Shown: positions 1 to 9,249 of the stretch, piece by piece
Layout of the letters: each line of letters begins with the position of its first letter
How positions within the stretch are numbered: the first letter of the stretch is position 1
Origin: Streptomyces sp. ISL-96
GTDB taxonomy: Bacteria; Actinomycetota; Actinomycetes; Streptomycetales; Streptomycetaceae
Assembly (NCBI RefSeq): GCF_018614035.1
Contig: NZ_JAGGPA010000047.1
Coordinates: forward strand, 1-62,048
Reading direction: 5' to 3'
Length of the DNA stretch: 62,048 nucleotides
Notes under the pieces: model-generated
What the model was told of the DNA's origin: nothing
The model's input: the letters and a program-made list of their open reading frames with translations, nothing else
Databases searched by the model: none
Translations under genes and position numbers: made by a program

Positions 1-16
1 CGACCATCCAAAACAG

Positions 17-3000
17 TCACCCATAATAGACGTGTTCACCGCTGGGGCCGTGATAATGAGGTAGCGCCCACTCCTCCTTATCTTTGAAGTAGTGACCATT
101 GGCGTGGTGGTGAAACTCGACGATACGCCCTCTGGAATCAATAGCCGTAATGATTTCCCAGGGCTCCCCATTCGGGCCGGTGAGGTTTGGATTCTTCCCG
201 TACGCGGGCGTCCTCTCCAGCATCGACGGATCCTCTATATCGTACCGCCGCATTGCTTCGCGCAGTGCTTCATCGTGGGAGGGGTAGTGGACATCTCCGC
301 GCGCCGCATCCAGCGGCACGTGATTCTCGCGTCCCCCGCAAGCCGCCAGCCCCAACGGATCTGTCCATAAATGCGGGTTGCGGACGTAAGCGGTGGGATT
401 GGGAGCAGGTGTGAGGCCAAGAGGGTCGGGGGTAAGATAACGGGCGGTTTCGGGGTCGTAGTGGCGGAAGTAGTTGTAGTGGAGGGAAGTTTCCGGATCG
501 AAGTACTGCCCGGGGAAACGCAGTGGCGTGTAAGCCGTCGCTGTCCGGTTCCACGCTGTCGTCCCCCATAGCGTGCTGCGCGTCCGCCATGCGATATCGC
601 CCTGATCGTCGACGAGTTCTTTAGGGGTGCCGACGAGGTCAGTGACGATGGCGTAGAAGCGGGCGTCGATTTGCTCCTGGGAGGTGCCGGCCGCCGAAGT
701 CTTGCGTTCCGTTTGGGTCAGGGGGCGTAGGCCGTCATGGTCCCAGGTGAGGGTCAGCCCGCCCGATGACGTGCCCGGCGTGTGAGCCGTCTGTTCGCAC
801 AGTGTCGTGCCGTCCCAGGTGAAGTCGACCTGCTCCACGACCGTCTCGGAACCGTCTGCCGCGAAGCACTGTTTCGCAATGCGGCGGCCCAGCGGGTCGT
901 ACTGGTAGCGCCAGGTCGTGCTGTCCGGCGTGAGGACCGAGACCAGGCGGTCCTCCGCGTCCCACGTGTAGCGCCAGGTGTCCGGCTTGCGGGACAGACG
1001 CGGCTTCTGGCGCAGTGTGATGCGGCCCGCCGTGTCGTGTTCGTAGCGGACTGCGCCCGCCGTCCGGATGTGTGTCCCGGTGTAGGTGCGCGGGCCCACC
1101 GCTTCCTGGCCGGGCATGGGGGCAGGCCAGGATGCCGAGCTCTGGTTGCCCGCCTCGTCGTATGCGTATGTCTCCGTCCAGCCCGCCGCGTGGACCGCGG
1201 TGACCCGGCCTGCCGCGTCCAGGCCAAAGCGGCTGGATCCGTTGAGCTGGTCGTCGACGCCGACCAGGTTGCCGTCCGCGCGGTACGCGTACGCGCGCTG
1301 CTGGATGCGCTGCTTGGCCGGGCCGAACAGCTCCTGTTTGGTCAGGCGGCCGAGGTCGTCGAACGCGCTGGTGACGGACAGAGCTCCGCTGAGGTGGCGG
1401 GAGAGTTCTCGGCCTGCCTCGTCGTGCTCGAAGATCAAGGTCCGGCCGGAGGTGGTTAGTTCGGTGCGGTTGCCCGCCGCGTCGTACCTCCAGGTACTGA
1501 CTGCACCCATGGGGGTGGTACGGCCGGTGCGGCGACCGAGCGCATCGTAGGTGTACGTGACCGCGCGGCCGTTGACCGTCTCCGCCAGCAGGCGGCCTGC
1601 ATCGTCCCGTTCCAGGGTCAGGACCGCGTCCGGTCCGGTCGCCCGGGCCAGCCCGCCTGTCACCTCGTACGCGTACGTCGTCACCGCCCCAGCCACGTCT
1701 TTCACCACCGTGCGGCCCAGCACATCCCGCTCGAAGCGGATCACCGAACCGGAGGCCGTCATTCGAGAGGCCAGTTGGCCCGCCGCGTCATGGCGGTACG
1801 ACAGCGAACGGTCGTCGAAGTCCGTCTCGGCTATCAGGCGGCCGGCTGGATCGTACTCATAACTCCAGGTCAAACCCTGGGGGTTGGTGACCTTCCGGAG
1901 CTGGAGCTCCGTGTCGTGATCGAACTCGTAGCGCACCCCGTCCGGGCCCGTGCGAACCGACATCAGATCGAAGTGCGTGTACTCGAAGGACGAGACGGCG
2001 CCCATCGCGTCGGTATGTGACGTGCAGTTGCCCTCGCCGTCGTACGTCCACGACTCCGTACTCCCGTCCGGAGCGGTGCGCCGGGCCAGCTTGCCTTCGA
2101 CTGTCCACTCCAGCCGCGTCGTCGCGCCCGTTGGGTCGGTGACTGTAACGGGGCGACCGAAACCATCCCGCTCATACCGCGTCACAGCGCCCAGGGGATT
2201 CGTGACTTCCAGTGGGAGGCCGACCGCGTTGCAGCCAACCGTTGTCGTCGCGCCCAGGGCATCCGTGGCTCCTGCCAAATGGCCCCACTGGTCATACGCG
2301 AACCGCGTCGTCGCACCCGAGGAATCCGTCATCGACGTCCGGTTGCCGAAGTCGTCAAACTCCTGGCAGCGGCGCGATCCGTCCGGACCTCCGATCGAAA
2401 CGGGCAGTCCCAGGTCGTTGTAGCCGACGCTGGTGTACGCCCCGTCCGGGCGGACTTCCATCACCATCCGGCCTGCGGCGTCGTAGCCGTAGCTGGTAGT
2501 GCGGCCCAGTGGGTCGGTGATGGTCAGAGGGCGGTCATGCTCATCGTACGTGCGGTGGGTCGTGGCGCCGTCCGGGCCTGTCTCGGTGACGACTTGGAGG
2601 CGGCTGTTGACCAGGAAGCGTGTGGTGTGGCCGAGTGAGTTGGTGACGGTAGTGATCTTGTGGCCGGTGGCCGGGTCGGTGTCGTCGTAGATGAACGTGT
2701 TACGTAGGTGTCCGGCCTGCCCGGACTGGTAGGTGCAGCGGTGTTGGTCGTCGTAGACGTAGCTGTACGACGAGTTGTTGGTGTCCGTCCACGCGGTGAT
2801 GCGGCCCTGCTCGTCGTTGTTGAACCGGGTAGGGATGCCGGAGGAGCGGGTCACGGTGGCGAGGTGGCCGTGTGTGTCGTAGCCGAACCGGACCAGTTCC
2901 TGATCCCCGCCTCCTGGGGCTGCGCCGGCCAGGTGCAGGGCGGTGATGCGCTCACCCTCGGTGGTGATCTTCAGGTGGTAGCCGGCGGAGTGCACGATGC

Positions 3001-4690
3001 TGGTCGGGGTGCCATCGGCGTCGTAGTCGAAGGTGACGTACTGGCCCGACCTGTCGGTTATTTCGTAGAGGAGGGCGATGCCGTTGCCCTCACCTCCCGG
3101 AGTTGTGAAGTGCCGGGCCCGACCGACCACCGGGTCAGTGATCGTGTAGTTGCCATGCAGATCGACGGTCAGCGGGTGCGGGTCGCCCGCGTCAGGCATG
3201 ACCGAGATGCCGGGAGCGGGGTGGGGATAGGTCAGCAGTGCGCCGTCGTGGCGGAGGAGGACGATGCCCTGGGCGTCGATCTCCAGATGTTCATCCGCTG
3301 TGGAGGCCCAAGCGGGGCCGAACCAGTGCCCGTTGCGGTAGGACGACTTGAAGTTGCGGGAGAAGGCCAGGGGCAGCGTGCCGGGCAGGGAGATGTCCGT
3401 CTGCGGCAGCAGCATCCGCCCTGATGCCACGTCGACCGGGTCACCCTCGCAGCGGCATTTTTCCGGGTCCTGGCTCTTGTCCGGCCCCCCGTCGGCTTGC
3501 TCTCTGCCCTTTCCCGGAACTCTCTTCAGCCCGCCCCTGACGACCCCGCCGACCCCTTTGCTGCCGATCAGGTTGAACAGGAAACCACCGCCGGTGTCTC
3601 CGGGGTCGCTGGACCATCCGGAGCCGATGATCCCCTTTGGGATGCGCTCCGGATGGGCCACCGTGCCAAGCAGGTTTGTCGCCAGCAGGTGCTGCTGCTT
3701 GCCCCACTCAGCGGGGTGGGTGAGGTTGTAGGGATCCAACGGGTTGAGTGTGCGCGCCAGCGCCACCGTCTCGCTCGCGCCCTTGACGAATCCGCCGACC
3801 ACGTGCGCGAGGTTCATGCCCGAGCTGAGCACGGAGTCTTTGGCTTCGGCGCCGAGCCGGTCGCTGAGTCCCGGCTTTTGCGGGGCCTGCTCCAACGCCT
3901 GCTTGACGCGCACATACGCGTCGCGTGCCGCCTCGGTGCGCTGGCGGCGGGCCTCGGTGAGGATCTCCTGCGCCCGCTCGCGGGCCGCCACGCCCGGGTC
4001 CTGGAAGTCGCCCGGCTCGGTCGGCTTGGGACCGGGATCACCGCCCGTCGCGGCAACCTTGTTGTACTGGGTGGCCGCCTGGTTGTACTGGGCGACCTGC
4101 GCGTCGTACGCCTTCGCCGCGCTCTCACTGGCTCGCTGGGCACTCTTGTACGCCTCGATCGCGGCCAGCGCCTGCCCCTGGGCCCAGCTCACCGCTTCCC
4201 CGTACGCCTTCAGGGCCTTGCCGGCCTCCTCACACGAGTCGGCCGCCTTCAACCACGCCGGCGGCTGCATCCCGAACTTCTCCCGGAACGCGTCACCCGC
4301 CTTGCCCTGCCAGGCACCACTGTCCAGACCACGCAGCCCCTGGCCGACCGTCTCGAACGCCTTGCCGAAGTCAGCCAAGTGGGACGCCCGCGCCTCGATC
4401 GCAGGCGCGCTGCCGTGGATGAGTTCCTTGGGGTCCTCGCTCTCGCCCAGCTGCCGCTCGGGGACGTCGCCCCCCAGGCGGTTGCTCATACCTTCGCCGT
4501 AGTCCCGCACGCCCTCGGCGATCCGGTCGGCGCCCACCGAGGACAGCCCGTCGGCCACCTTGTCCGCGACCCGGTTGGTGGCCTCGCCGACGCTCTCCAC
4601 CGCGGAATCCAGGGCGCCCTCGGCTCTAGCGCCGATGTTGTCGACACCGCTCTTGATCGCGCCGCCTATCCCCGGCAGATCGATCCCCAT
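17..4690 (-). CDS. RHS-repeat polymorphic toxin with C-terminal His-rich toxin tip
   Basis: A 1557-aa protein. Residues 1-330 are Ala-rich and helical and resemble WXG/PT-type N-terminal domains of actinobacterial secreted toxins. A DUF6531-like entry segment begins near residue 415 (motif GDPVDVASG). It is followed by about 900 residues of YD/RHS repeats with recurring YDxxGR units. The RHS core signature (YNYFRHYDPETARYLTPDPLGL-like) sits near residue 1410, and a second DPLGL near 1446 marks the shell/toxin junction. The last ~107 residues differ in character and carry an HHH cluster and a PHYHG motif close to the C-terminus, which suggests a metal- or His-dependent nuclease. I cannot name its family. 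In known systems the shell encapsulates and the tip is delivered to competitors. The ATG shares one base with the stop of the upstream gene (TGATG), so translation is probably coupled. The immunity gene would lie left of the window. Confidence 0.85.
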   Translation of the reverse strand: MGIDLPGIGGAIKSGVDNIGARAEGALDSAVESVGEATNRVADKVADGLSSVGADRIAEGVRDYGEGMSNRLGGDVPERQLGESEDPKELIHGSAPAIEARASHLADFGKAFETVGQGLRGLDSGAWQGKAGDAFREKFGMQPPAWLKAADSCEEAGKALKAYGEAVSWAQGQALAAIEAYKSAQRASESAAKAYDAQVAQYNQAATQYNKVAATGGDPGPKPTEPGDFQDPGVAARERAQEILTEARRQRTEAARDAYVRVKQALEQAPQKPGLSDRLGAEAKDSVLSSGMNLAHVVGGFVKGASETVALARTLNPLDPYNLTHPAEWGKQQHLLATNLLGTVAHPERIPKGIIGSGWSSDPGDTGGGFLFNLIGSKGVGGVVRGGLKRVPGKGREQADGGPDKSQDPEKCRCEGDPVDVASGRMLLPQTDISLPGTLPLAFSRNFKSSYRNGHWFGPAWASTADEHLEIDAQGIVLLRHDGALLTYPHPAPGISVMPDAGDPHPLTVDLHGNYTITDPVVGRARHFTTPGGEGNGIALLYEITDRSGQYVTFDYDADGTPTSIVHSAGYHLKITTEGERITALHLAGAAPGGGDQELVRFGYDTHGHLATVTRSSGIPTRFNNDEQGRITAWTDTNNSSYSYVYDDQHRCTYQSGQAGHLRNTFIYDDTDPATGHKITTVTNSLGHTTRFLVNSRLQVVTETGPDGATTHRTYDEHDRPLTITDPLGRTTSYGYDAAGRMVMEVRPDGAYTSVGYNDLGLPVSIGGPDGSRRCQEFDDFGNRTSMTDSSGATTRFAYDQWGHLAGATDALGATTTVGCNAVGLPLEVTNPLGAVTRYERDGFGRPVTVTDPTGATTRLEWTVEGKLARRTAPDGSTESWTYDGEGNCTSHTDAMGAVSSFEYTHFDLMSVRTGPDGVRYEFDHDTELQLRKVTNPQGLTWSYEYDPAGRLIAETDFDDRSLSYRHDAAGQLASRMTASGSVIRFERDVLGRTVVKDVAGAVTTYAYEVTGGLARATGPDAVLTLERDDAGRLLAETVNGRAVTYTYDALGRRTGRTTPMGAVSTWRYDAAGNRTELTTSGRTLIFEHDEAGRELSRHLSGALSVTSAFDDLGRLTKQELFGPAKQRIQQRAYAYRADGNLVGVDDQLNGSSRFGLDAAGRVTAVHAAGWTETYAYDEAGNQSSASWPAPMPGQEAVGPRTYTGTHIRTAGAVRYEHDTAGRITLRQKPRLSRKPDTWRYTWDAEDRLVSVLTPDSTTWRYQYDPLGRRIAKQCFAADGSETVVEQVDFTWDGTTLCEQTAHTPGTSSGGLTLTWDHDGLRPLTQTERKTSAAGTSQEQIDARFYAIVTDLVGTPKELVDDQGDIAWRTRSTLWGTTAWNRTATAYTPLRFPGQYFDPETSLHYNYFRHYDPETARYLTPDPLGLTPAPNPTAYVRNPHLWTDPLGLAACGGRENHVPLDAARGDVHYPSHDEALREAMRRYDIEDPSMLERTPAYGKNPNLTGPNGEPWEIITAIDSRGRIVEFHHHANGHYFKDKEEWALPHYHGPSGEHVYYG

Positions 4691-5304
4691 CAGCGCTCAC
4701 CCCCCGCAGAACCCTCGGCAGGGCTCTGCTCGGCTTCGGGCGGCCCGTCCCACTGCCATTCGGTGTCCTCCTGCCACGGAGTCCACGGCGAGGTTTCGAC
4801 GTCCTCCACCAACTGCTCGTTGGCCGCGCCCTTCTCCTTCTCGGCCTCCACGAAGGACTCCACGCTGTAGTCCGCGTCCATCACATGGCCGACCACGTTC
4901 CCCTTGAGTATCGTGTCCTTCACGGACGTCTTCTCGATCTCCTCTTGAGTGGCGTACGGGTTGCCGGCGACCTGGTTCCATACTGTCTTGAGCGTGTTCG
5001 CGGCGTACCGTTCCTGCTCGTGGTACAGCCCTGCGTTCAGTCCGAGCCCGACCGCGAAATTACTGGCGTCCTGCATCAGAGTGCGTACACCCCAGCCCCA
5101 CCGGTCGCAGAACTCCGCGAAGACCTCCTGCAGGGGCTTGTCGCCCAACTCCAAGCCGGCAAGCTCCAAGTCGTCGAAGCCGCGCCCCAGATTCGCATCG
5201 ATGTCGAACCCGAGCTCCTTCAGCTCATCCATCGCCAGATTGATACCCCTGGTGATCTCACCCAGTGACTCGGTATCCGCCCGGTACCCGCCCCCGTCGC
5301 TCAT
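4690..5304 (-). CDS. Hypothetical partner of the RHS toxin
   Basis: A 204-aa soluble acidic protein. The open frame extends further upstream, but the ATG giving MSDGGGYRAD is chosen because it overlaps the TGA of the preceding SseB-like gene by four bases (ATGA). The N-terminal half is helical (LGEITRGINLAMDELKELG), consistent with an ESX/WXG-like helical hairpin. The C-terminal part is rich in Glu, Trp and Pro. No enzymatic motif is seen. It is sandwiched between, and translationally coupled to, the SseB-like gene and the RHS toxin, so a role as chaperone, adaptor or co-secreted factor for the toxin is inferred. The family is not recognised. Confidence 0.7.
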   Translation of the reverse strand: MSDGGGYRADTESLGEITRGINLAMDELKELGFDIDANLGRGFDDLELAGLELGDKPLQEVFAEFCDRWGWGVRTLMQDASNFAVGLGLNAGLYHEQERYAANTLKTVWNQVAGNPYATQEEIEKTSVKDTILKGNVVGHVMDADYSVESFVEAEKEKGAANEQLVEDVETSPWTPWQEDTEWQWDGPPEAEQSPAEGSAGGER

Positions 5305-5702
5305 ACCGCAGCCCCCTCCACGCCGAGCGCCACCGCATCCGGCACGATCCCGGCCACCGGCGGCAGCACCATCCCCGCCGGACTTCCGACATCCACCGCG
5401 ACACCCACCGGCCCACCGATATCCGGAATCACCTGGTCCAGGAGCCGGGCCCCGAACACCGGCACCCACTCATCAACAGCCTCGGCTCGCTGCCCGGCGA
5501 ACACCTCCAGCGCCTCCACACTCGTGAAAGCAAACAGCCAGCGAACCGGCCCCGTCGCCACCGACAGCAACGACCCCTCCACCACCGACACCAGGACCTC
5601 ACTGCGCCGGAACTCACCCACCAGCGACCGAAGATCCCCCACCCCCGTCCCCGCCAGCTCCGTCAGCCGCAGCGCCAACGCCTCAGCACGCATACCCGCC
5701 AC
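5301..5702 (-). CDS. SseB-domain protein
   Basis: A 133-aa protein with the pattern of the SseB N-terminal domain: a basic helical start, then the stretch RRSEVLVSVV, the strand VRWLFAFTSVEALEVFA, and a Pro/Gly-rich C-terminal half that contains conserved-looking hydrophobic strands (PVGVAVDVGSPAG). Proteins of this family often sit upstream of ESX-type or RHS toxin loci in streptomycetes, where their role is unclear. It is the first gene of the three-gene RHS operon and overlaps the next gene by ATGA. The first Met (MAGMRAEAL) is used; the Met at residue 4 is an alternative. Confidence 0.7.
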   Translation of the reverse strand: MAGMRAEALALRLTELAGTGVGDLRSLVGEFRRSEVLVSVVEGSLLSVATGPVRWLFAFTSVEALEVFAGQRAEAVDEWVPVFGARLLDQVIPDIGGPVGVAVDVGSPAGMVLPPVAGIVPDAVALGVEGAAV

Positions 5703-6162
5703 CCCGTTGCCTAATTGCGTACACGAACCTCACCGTAACCGACGGGTCTGACAACCTTCTTGTGTCGTTGGCTGGTGCATGCCGATTACGACTTCGCCGC
5801 CTGGACGCGTAACCGTAGACCGCACTGCCTTCTACGTCCCGCAGTACGGTTCCGCAGGTCGCGTCAGCGAACGTGAACGTCACACGTGCAGCACCCTCCT
5901 GCGCAGGAGTCCCACGACGTCGGGCCCGTTTCAGCGGGTAATCGCGCCGCCGTGCACGCGATCGGCCCGATGCGCCCGGCACACCTGGACTCTTCAGACC
6001 ACTCCCATAAACACCCAGCGGACGATCCAGGCAAGGGAGAAGGGGAGCGGCTCTCAAGAGGGTTGTGTCTCAGTCCGCCTTGTGTGGCTTGACCTGTATC
6101 TTCGGCACTGCGAGCGTCTACGCATGGCTGATTGGTCCACCATGGGTCCATTCACGCTCGCT
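5703..6162. other. Gene-free stretch upstream of the RHS operon
   Basis: About 460 bases between the SseB-like gene and the next minus-strand gene. Frames here have poor codon patterns on both strands and no convincing start region. It must hold the promoter of the RHS operon. I see no clear -10/-35 pair, RNA gene or strong hairpin. Confidence 0.5.
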
Positions 6163-6528
6163 TCAGTTAAGAGACTTCTCGATCGCCCCGAAGATGTCCG
6201 CGTCTGTCTCCCTCTGCCAGTCCGGCAGATCCGGCCAGTCCGCGACGTACCCTGGCTTGGGGTCCTCGAAGTGCTTGAACATCTGGGCCGTCCAGCACGT
6301 TGCGACGAAGCGGCCCTTCTGCTCCCGTGACAGCCGCGACGCATGGCCACTGCTCAAATCGAGGAACTGGCGCACCTGCTCGTAGACAGAACCAGCGGCC
6401 TCACGTTCCCACTCGGGAGTTTCTTCCCAGGGGGTGATGTAGCTGGGCTTCGGTTCGCCAGGGAAGTGCTTCAGCACACCCGCGATCCACGCCTCTCGGA
6501 ACACCCGTGCGCCCTCGATCTGCGACAT
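6163..6528 (-). CDS. Small conserved hypothetical, two-repeat
   Basis: A 121-aa protein starting MSQIEGARVF. This ATG is preferred over the upstream GTG at 6546 because GAGAGGGG lies at the right distance before it. The GTG would overlap the stop of the upstream regulator gene as GTGA, so it remains possible. The two halves look like a degenerate internal repeat: FREAWIAGVLKHFPGEPKPSYITPW versus TAQMFKHFEDPKPGYVADW, each followed by a W-E/W-Q segment. It is soluble with no catalytic motif. Position directly behind the XRE/TPR regulator suggests co-transcription. Function is unknown. Confidence 0.65.
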   Translation of the reverse strand: MSQIEGARVFREAWIAGVLKHFPGEPKPSYITPWEETPEWEREAAGSVYEQVRQFLDLSSGHASRLSREQKGRFVATCWTAQMFKHFEDPKPGYVADWPDLPDWQRETDADIFGAIEKSLN

Positions 6529-6542
6529 GCCTACCCCTCTCG

Positions 6543-7829
6543 TCACGTCTTGCTCAATGCACCGATGTCTGCCGCGAGCTCGGCCACGCGGCTATCTCGG
6601 GCCAGGGTGCCGAACTCAGCTCGTAGCGTCTGGAGTCTACGGGCGACGTATCCGGAGGAGGATTCCCGCGCGAGTTCCAGGGCCTCGCGGCCGAAAATGA
6701 TGACTTGGTCAGGATCGCGCCGCTTGGCTCCGATGGCGGCCAGGTCCGCTAAGACGACTCCTCGGCGGCGGAACGATTGCCCCTGGGCCAATGCGCCCTG
6801 ACTCAGCGCTGCTTTCAGGGCCCGTTCAGCGAGGTCGAGACGGCCGAGCTGTACGTATCGGGCGCCGCGCTCCTCAGCCAGTCGCGAGCCGTCGAAACGG
6901 AGCCATCCGCCGTTGTGGCCGGGCCCCGCAAGATGCGTGACCTTCTCTGCCTGATCAAGCGCACGCTCGCAGGCAACCAGGTCACCCAAGCCTGCATGGG
7001 CTTCGGCCTGAACGGATGCGACCCAATGCCGCGTGGCCAATGAGCTGTCCCCCCGCCTGGCGACCCTCTCGGCTGCCGACAGCAGATCTGCGGCCTCTTT
7101 GAAGCGGTGCTCGTACACGTCGACGTATGCATGCCGCACGAGAGCGCAAGCCCAAAGGTCGAACGCTCCAGCTTCCTTGCTTGCCGACGCTGCGAGGGCA
7201 TATGAGGCGGCGGCGTCCGTGTAGCGGTTGCTGTCGAAGGCGAGTTCCCCCGCGAGCTGGAAGAGGTCGCCGGCAGCGCTGCACAGCGGCTGCACCTCGG
7301 CGTCGGACCGGCCGGTCAACGTTCTGTTCAAGGCGGATAGTTGCTCCCCCACGATGGGGCGCATGGAACGCTTGGAGCGTGCGAGCTGGTACACCTGCCA
7401 GAGGTGACCGTTCATGCGTAGAAAGTCGGAGGCAGTGCCTCGACGGGCGGCGTCGTCAAGGGCTTCGGTGTCATCGGCGGGCAGGGTCGCGAGTGCTCCG
7501 GTTACCGCTATAGCCCGCAGGAATTCGCGTCGGATCATTTCCTCGGTGTCCCCCGAGCCGTAGTTGTTGCTGGGCGGCGTACCCGCGGACTCCTGGGCTG
7601 GGGTTTGTGGCTGCGCAACCAGGGCGTCCAGTTCGGCAAGGTCTACTTGCAGGACCTCAGCAAGCTTGGGTCGTAACGGCGGCTGAGGCGCATTCTTACC
7701 GCTCTCCCAACGGCCGACCGTGGTGCGATCGACGCCGAGTGCCTGGGCGAAGGTTTCTTGACTGTAGCCCAGGACTTTGCGCCGCTCAGCAAGTCTCACG
7801 CGCGGCTCCCTCCTCCGCAGCGCCCGCAA
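6543..7829 (-). CDS. XRE-family regulator with TPR-like C-terminal region
   Basis: A 428-aa protein. Residues ~10-60 form a Cro/CI-type helix-turn-helix (YSQETFAQALGVDRTTVGRWESG). A short linker follows, containing IRREFLRAIAVTGALATLP, a segment typical of this actinobacterial regulator class. The remaining ~300 residues are Ala-rich helices in a TPR-like arrangement (AASYALAASASKEAG, AERVARRGDSSLATRHWVASVQAEAH, RALKAALSQGALAQG), presumably a sensor or dimerisation module. Such proteins are numerous in streptomycetes and usually control small neighbouring genes. A divergent small operon starts 136 bases away, so the shared region probably carries its operator. Confidence 0.8.
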   Translation of the reverse strand: MRALRRREPRVRLAERRKVLGYSQETFAQALGVDRTTVGRWESGKNAPQPPLRPKLAEVLQVDLAELDALVAQPQTPAQESAGTPPSNNYGSGDTEEMIRREFLRAIAVTGALATLPADDTEALDDAARRGTASDFLRMNGHLWQVYQLARSKRSMRPIVGEQLSALNRTLTGRSDAEVQPLCSAAGDLFQLAGELAFDSNRYTDAAASYALAASASKEAGAFDLWACALVRHAYVDVYEHRFKEAADLLSAAERVARRGDSSLATRHWVASVQAEAHAGLGDLVACERALDQAEKVTHLAGPGHNGGWLRFDGSRLAEERGARYVQLGRLDLAERALKAALSQGALAQGQSFRRRGVVLADLAAIGAKRRDPDQVIIFGREALELARESSSGYVARRLQTLRAEFGTLARDSRVAELAADIGALSKT

Positions 7830-7965
7830 GTACGCGGACGGTGCACCCGGTGCATCGGATGTGCATCAAGACTGCCGCATGGATGCCGTGGAGCGCTTCG
7901 TCTTATGCCGGTTCCCTTGAGGTTGTCAGCAACACCTAGGCGGTCGAGGGCAGCAAGGGGTGCCA

Positions 7966-8253
7966 ATGGAGACGCAGAGCATCAACGCAGAGGCGAAACC
8001 GGAACCTGAGCAAGAGGCGCAGGAACAGCCCATTCCGGGGGTCACGGATGCGCAGCGGCGTGCGCTTGCTGAGGCTACGCAGACGTACACCGACATGGTG
8101 AAGGCGCTGGCGAGGGCGGGCATCTACATGCCGGAGTTGCATATCGATATGGACGAGCGGGCCAGCGATCCGCAGCACATGATGATCTTGGGCTGGGTGT
8201 CGATGGGCAGTGCGCGGAAGCTGGTTCGCATTCTTGAGGCGGCCCGGCCGTGA
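7966..8253 (+). CDS. Small hypothetical, regulator-associated
   Basis: A 95-aa protein. ATG 7966 is chosen over GTG 7960 because AAGGGG at 7955-7960 is then correctly spaced. The N-terminus is acidic and Gln/Glu/Pro-rich. A helix (DAQRRALAEATQTYTDMVKALARAG) and a compact C-terminal segment with MDERASDPQHMMILGWVSMG follow. No known domain is recognised. It is divergent from the XRE/TPR gene and overlaps the next small gene by GTGA, as expected of a regulator-controlled small operon. Confidence 0.6.
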   Translation: METQSINAEAKPEPEQEAQEQPIPGVTDAQRRALAEATQTYTDMVKALARAGIYMPELHIDMDERASDPQHMMILGWVSMGSARKLVRILEAARP

Positions 8254-8498
8254 CCACTCGACTCGTCCAGGTGGGCGACGTAGTAAGTGACGGTGCTCGG
8301 TGCCAAGTTGGGGAAGTCAACGCCATCGACGGGGACCGGGTGGAGGTGTGCCGGCCTTCGGGCCTGACGTGGTGGGCGTCGAAGTACCACCTGCGTCCGG
8401 CGACTGCGAGGGAACGCGAGCGCCTGGAGACGAACCGCCAGCTCCGCCTGAAGTCCTTGGCGCGAACCGCGTTGCCTCCTCCTTCATCGTCTTCCTGA
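8250..8498 (+). CDS. Small hypothetical, translationally coupled
   Basis: An 82-aa protein beginning at a GTG that overlaps the TGA of the previous gene (GTGA). The first 50 residues resemble a small beta-barrel (VQVGDVVSDGARCQVGEVNAIDGDRVEV), followed by a basic Arg-rich helix and a low-complexity Pro/Ser end. No family is recognised. An overlapping frame (8300-8554) is also open, so the 3' end of the coding region is less certain than the start. Confidence 0.5.
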   Translation: MTTRLVQVGDVVSDGARCQVGEVNAIDGDRVEVCRPSGLTWWASKYHLRPATARERERLETNRQLRLKSLARTALPPPSSSS

Positions 8499-9107
8499 CC
8501 GCTGTCGCGGTCGGTGCGTTCTTCGCGGCCCTGTGGTTGAGGGCCAACCCCTAGACCCGTACTTCGCAGGTCACCCGATCGTGAAGATCAACTGGTCACG
8601 ACCGATCGCCGCTCAGTCCGGTCCGCAACGGCGATCGCAATGCCGGTCCGATCCGGTCGGGTTCGGACGCCGAAGAGCCGCTGCGGCGAACCTTTTCAGC
8701 GACCCGCGAAGTCCGGGCCTAGAGACTCCCGAGACCCGGCAGAGCCTGTCCACCGGCAGTGGGCAGGCGTGACGCCGACCGTCGTCCTGTCGGGTCTCGG
8801 GGCACGACCACCGCCCCCGCTGGGATGAGCTGTGCAAGCTTGGTCCCCCTTCGTCGCTTGCGCGGCGCGCGCCCCCTCGGTGGGGGTGGTGACCAACCCT
8901 CGCTGATGGAGGCAACCACCAGCGAGACGCACCGAGGCGCAGCCACACCCGCACTGCACTGCGGGCGCCCGGTGCCGCCCCGTCTCCCGTTGATCTGTCG
9001 GGAGGCGGGGCCCCTGGACACCCGTCCGTCTGCCCCTCGGTGGGGACGGAAGCAGGCGGGCGGGGTTGTACCACCATCGTGTCCGTACCGACAAAAGGGA
9101 GTCAGCC
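8499..9107. other. Gene-free stretch before the peptide/methyltransferase pair
   Basis: About 600 bases. Several frames are open because of high GC, but none has a credible start or family-like protein. It presumably carries the promoter of the 42-aa peptide gene. I see no strong hairpin or obvious -10/-35 pair. Confidence 0.45.
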
Positions 9108-9236
9108 ATGGCATGGGGAACCGGCAAGGGCGGCAGTGGCGGGGACGGCAAGCACTCGGGCGGCAAGGACCCCGGCACGTCCAAGCCGTCACCGGACAGC
9201 GACAAGCCCAAGCCCGAACCGAAGCACGGGAAGTAA
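9108..9236 (+). CDS. 42-aa Gly/Lys/Asp-rich peptide, putative RiPP precursor
   Basis: A short reading frame from ATG 9108 to TAA, with a good ribosome binding site (AAAAGGGAG, 9094-9102) six bases before the start. The 42-residue product starts MAWGTGKGGSGGDG. It has eight Lys, four Asp (13, 21, 30, 32), one Glu, a Gly-rich first half and a Lys/Pro-rich tail ending KHGK. There is no signal peptide and no hydrophobic core. It ends 13 bases before the start of a PIMT-like methyltransferase. In known aspartimide-forming RiPPs (lasso, lanthipeptide, graspetide and stand-alone imiditide types) a PIMT homologue esterifies an Asp of a linked precursor; Asp13-Gly14 would be the chemically most favourable site. 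Assignment as precursor is inference from linkage, size and composition. Confidence 0.6.
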   Translation: MAWGTGKGGSGGDGKHSGGKDPGTSKPSPDSDKPKPEPKHGK

Positions 9237-9249
9237 GGCGCTGACCGCG

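Noticed and set aside
8759..9244. 161-aa plus-strand frame overlapping the 42-aa peptide gene
   Set aside because: No ribosome site and non-protein-like Arg/Pro composition; the short frame at 9108 has a strong site and good spacing to the methyltransferase.
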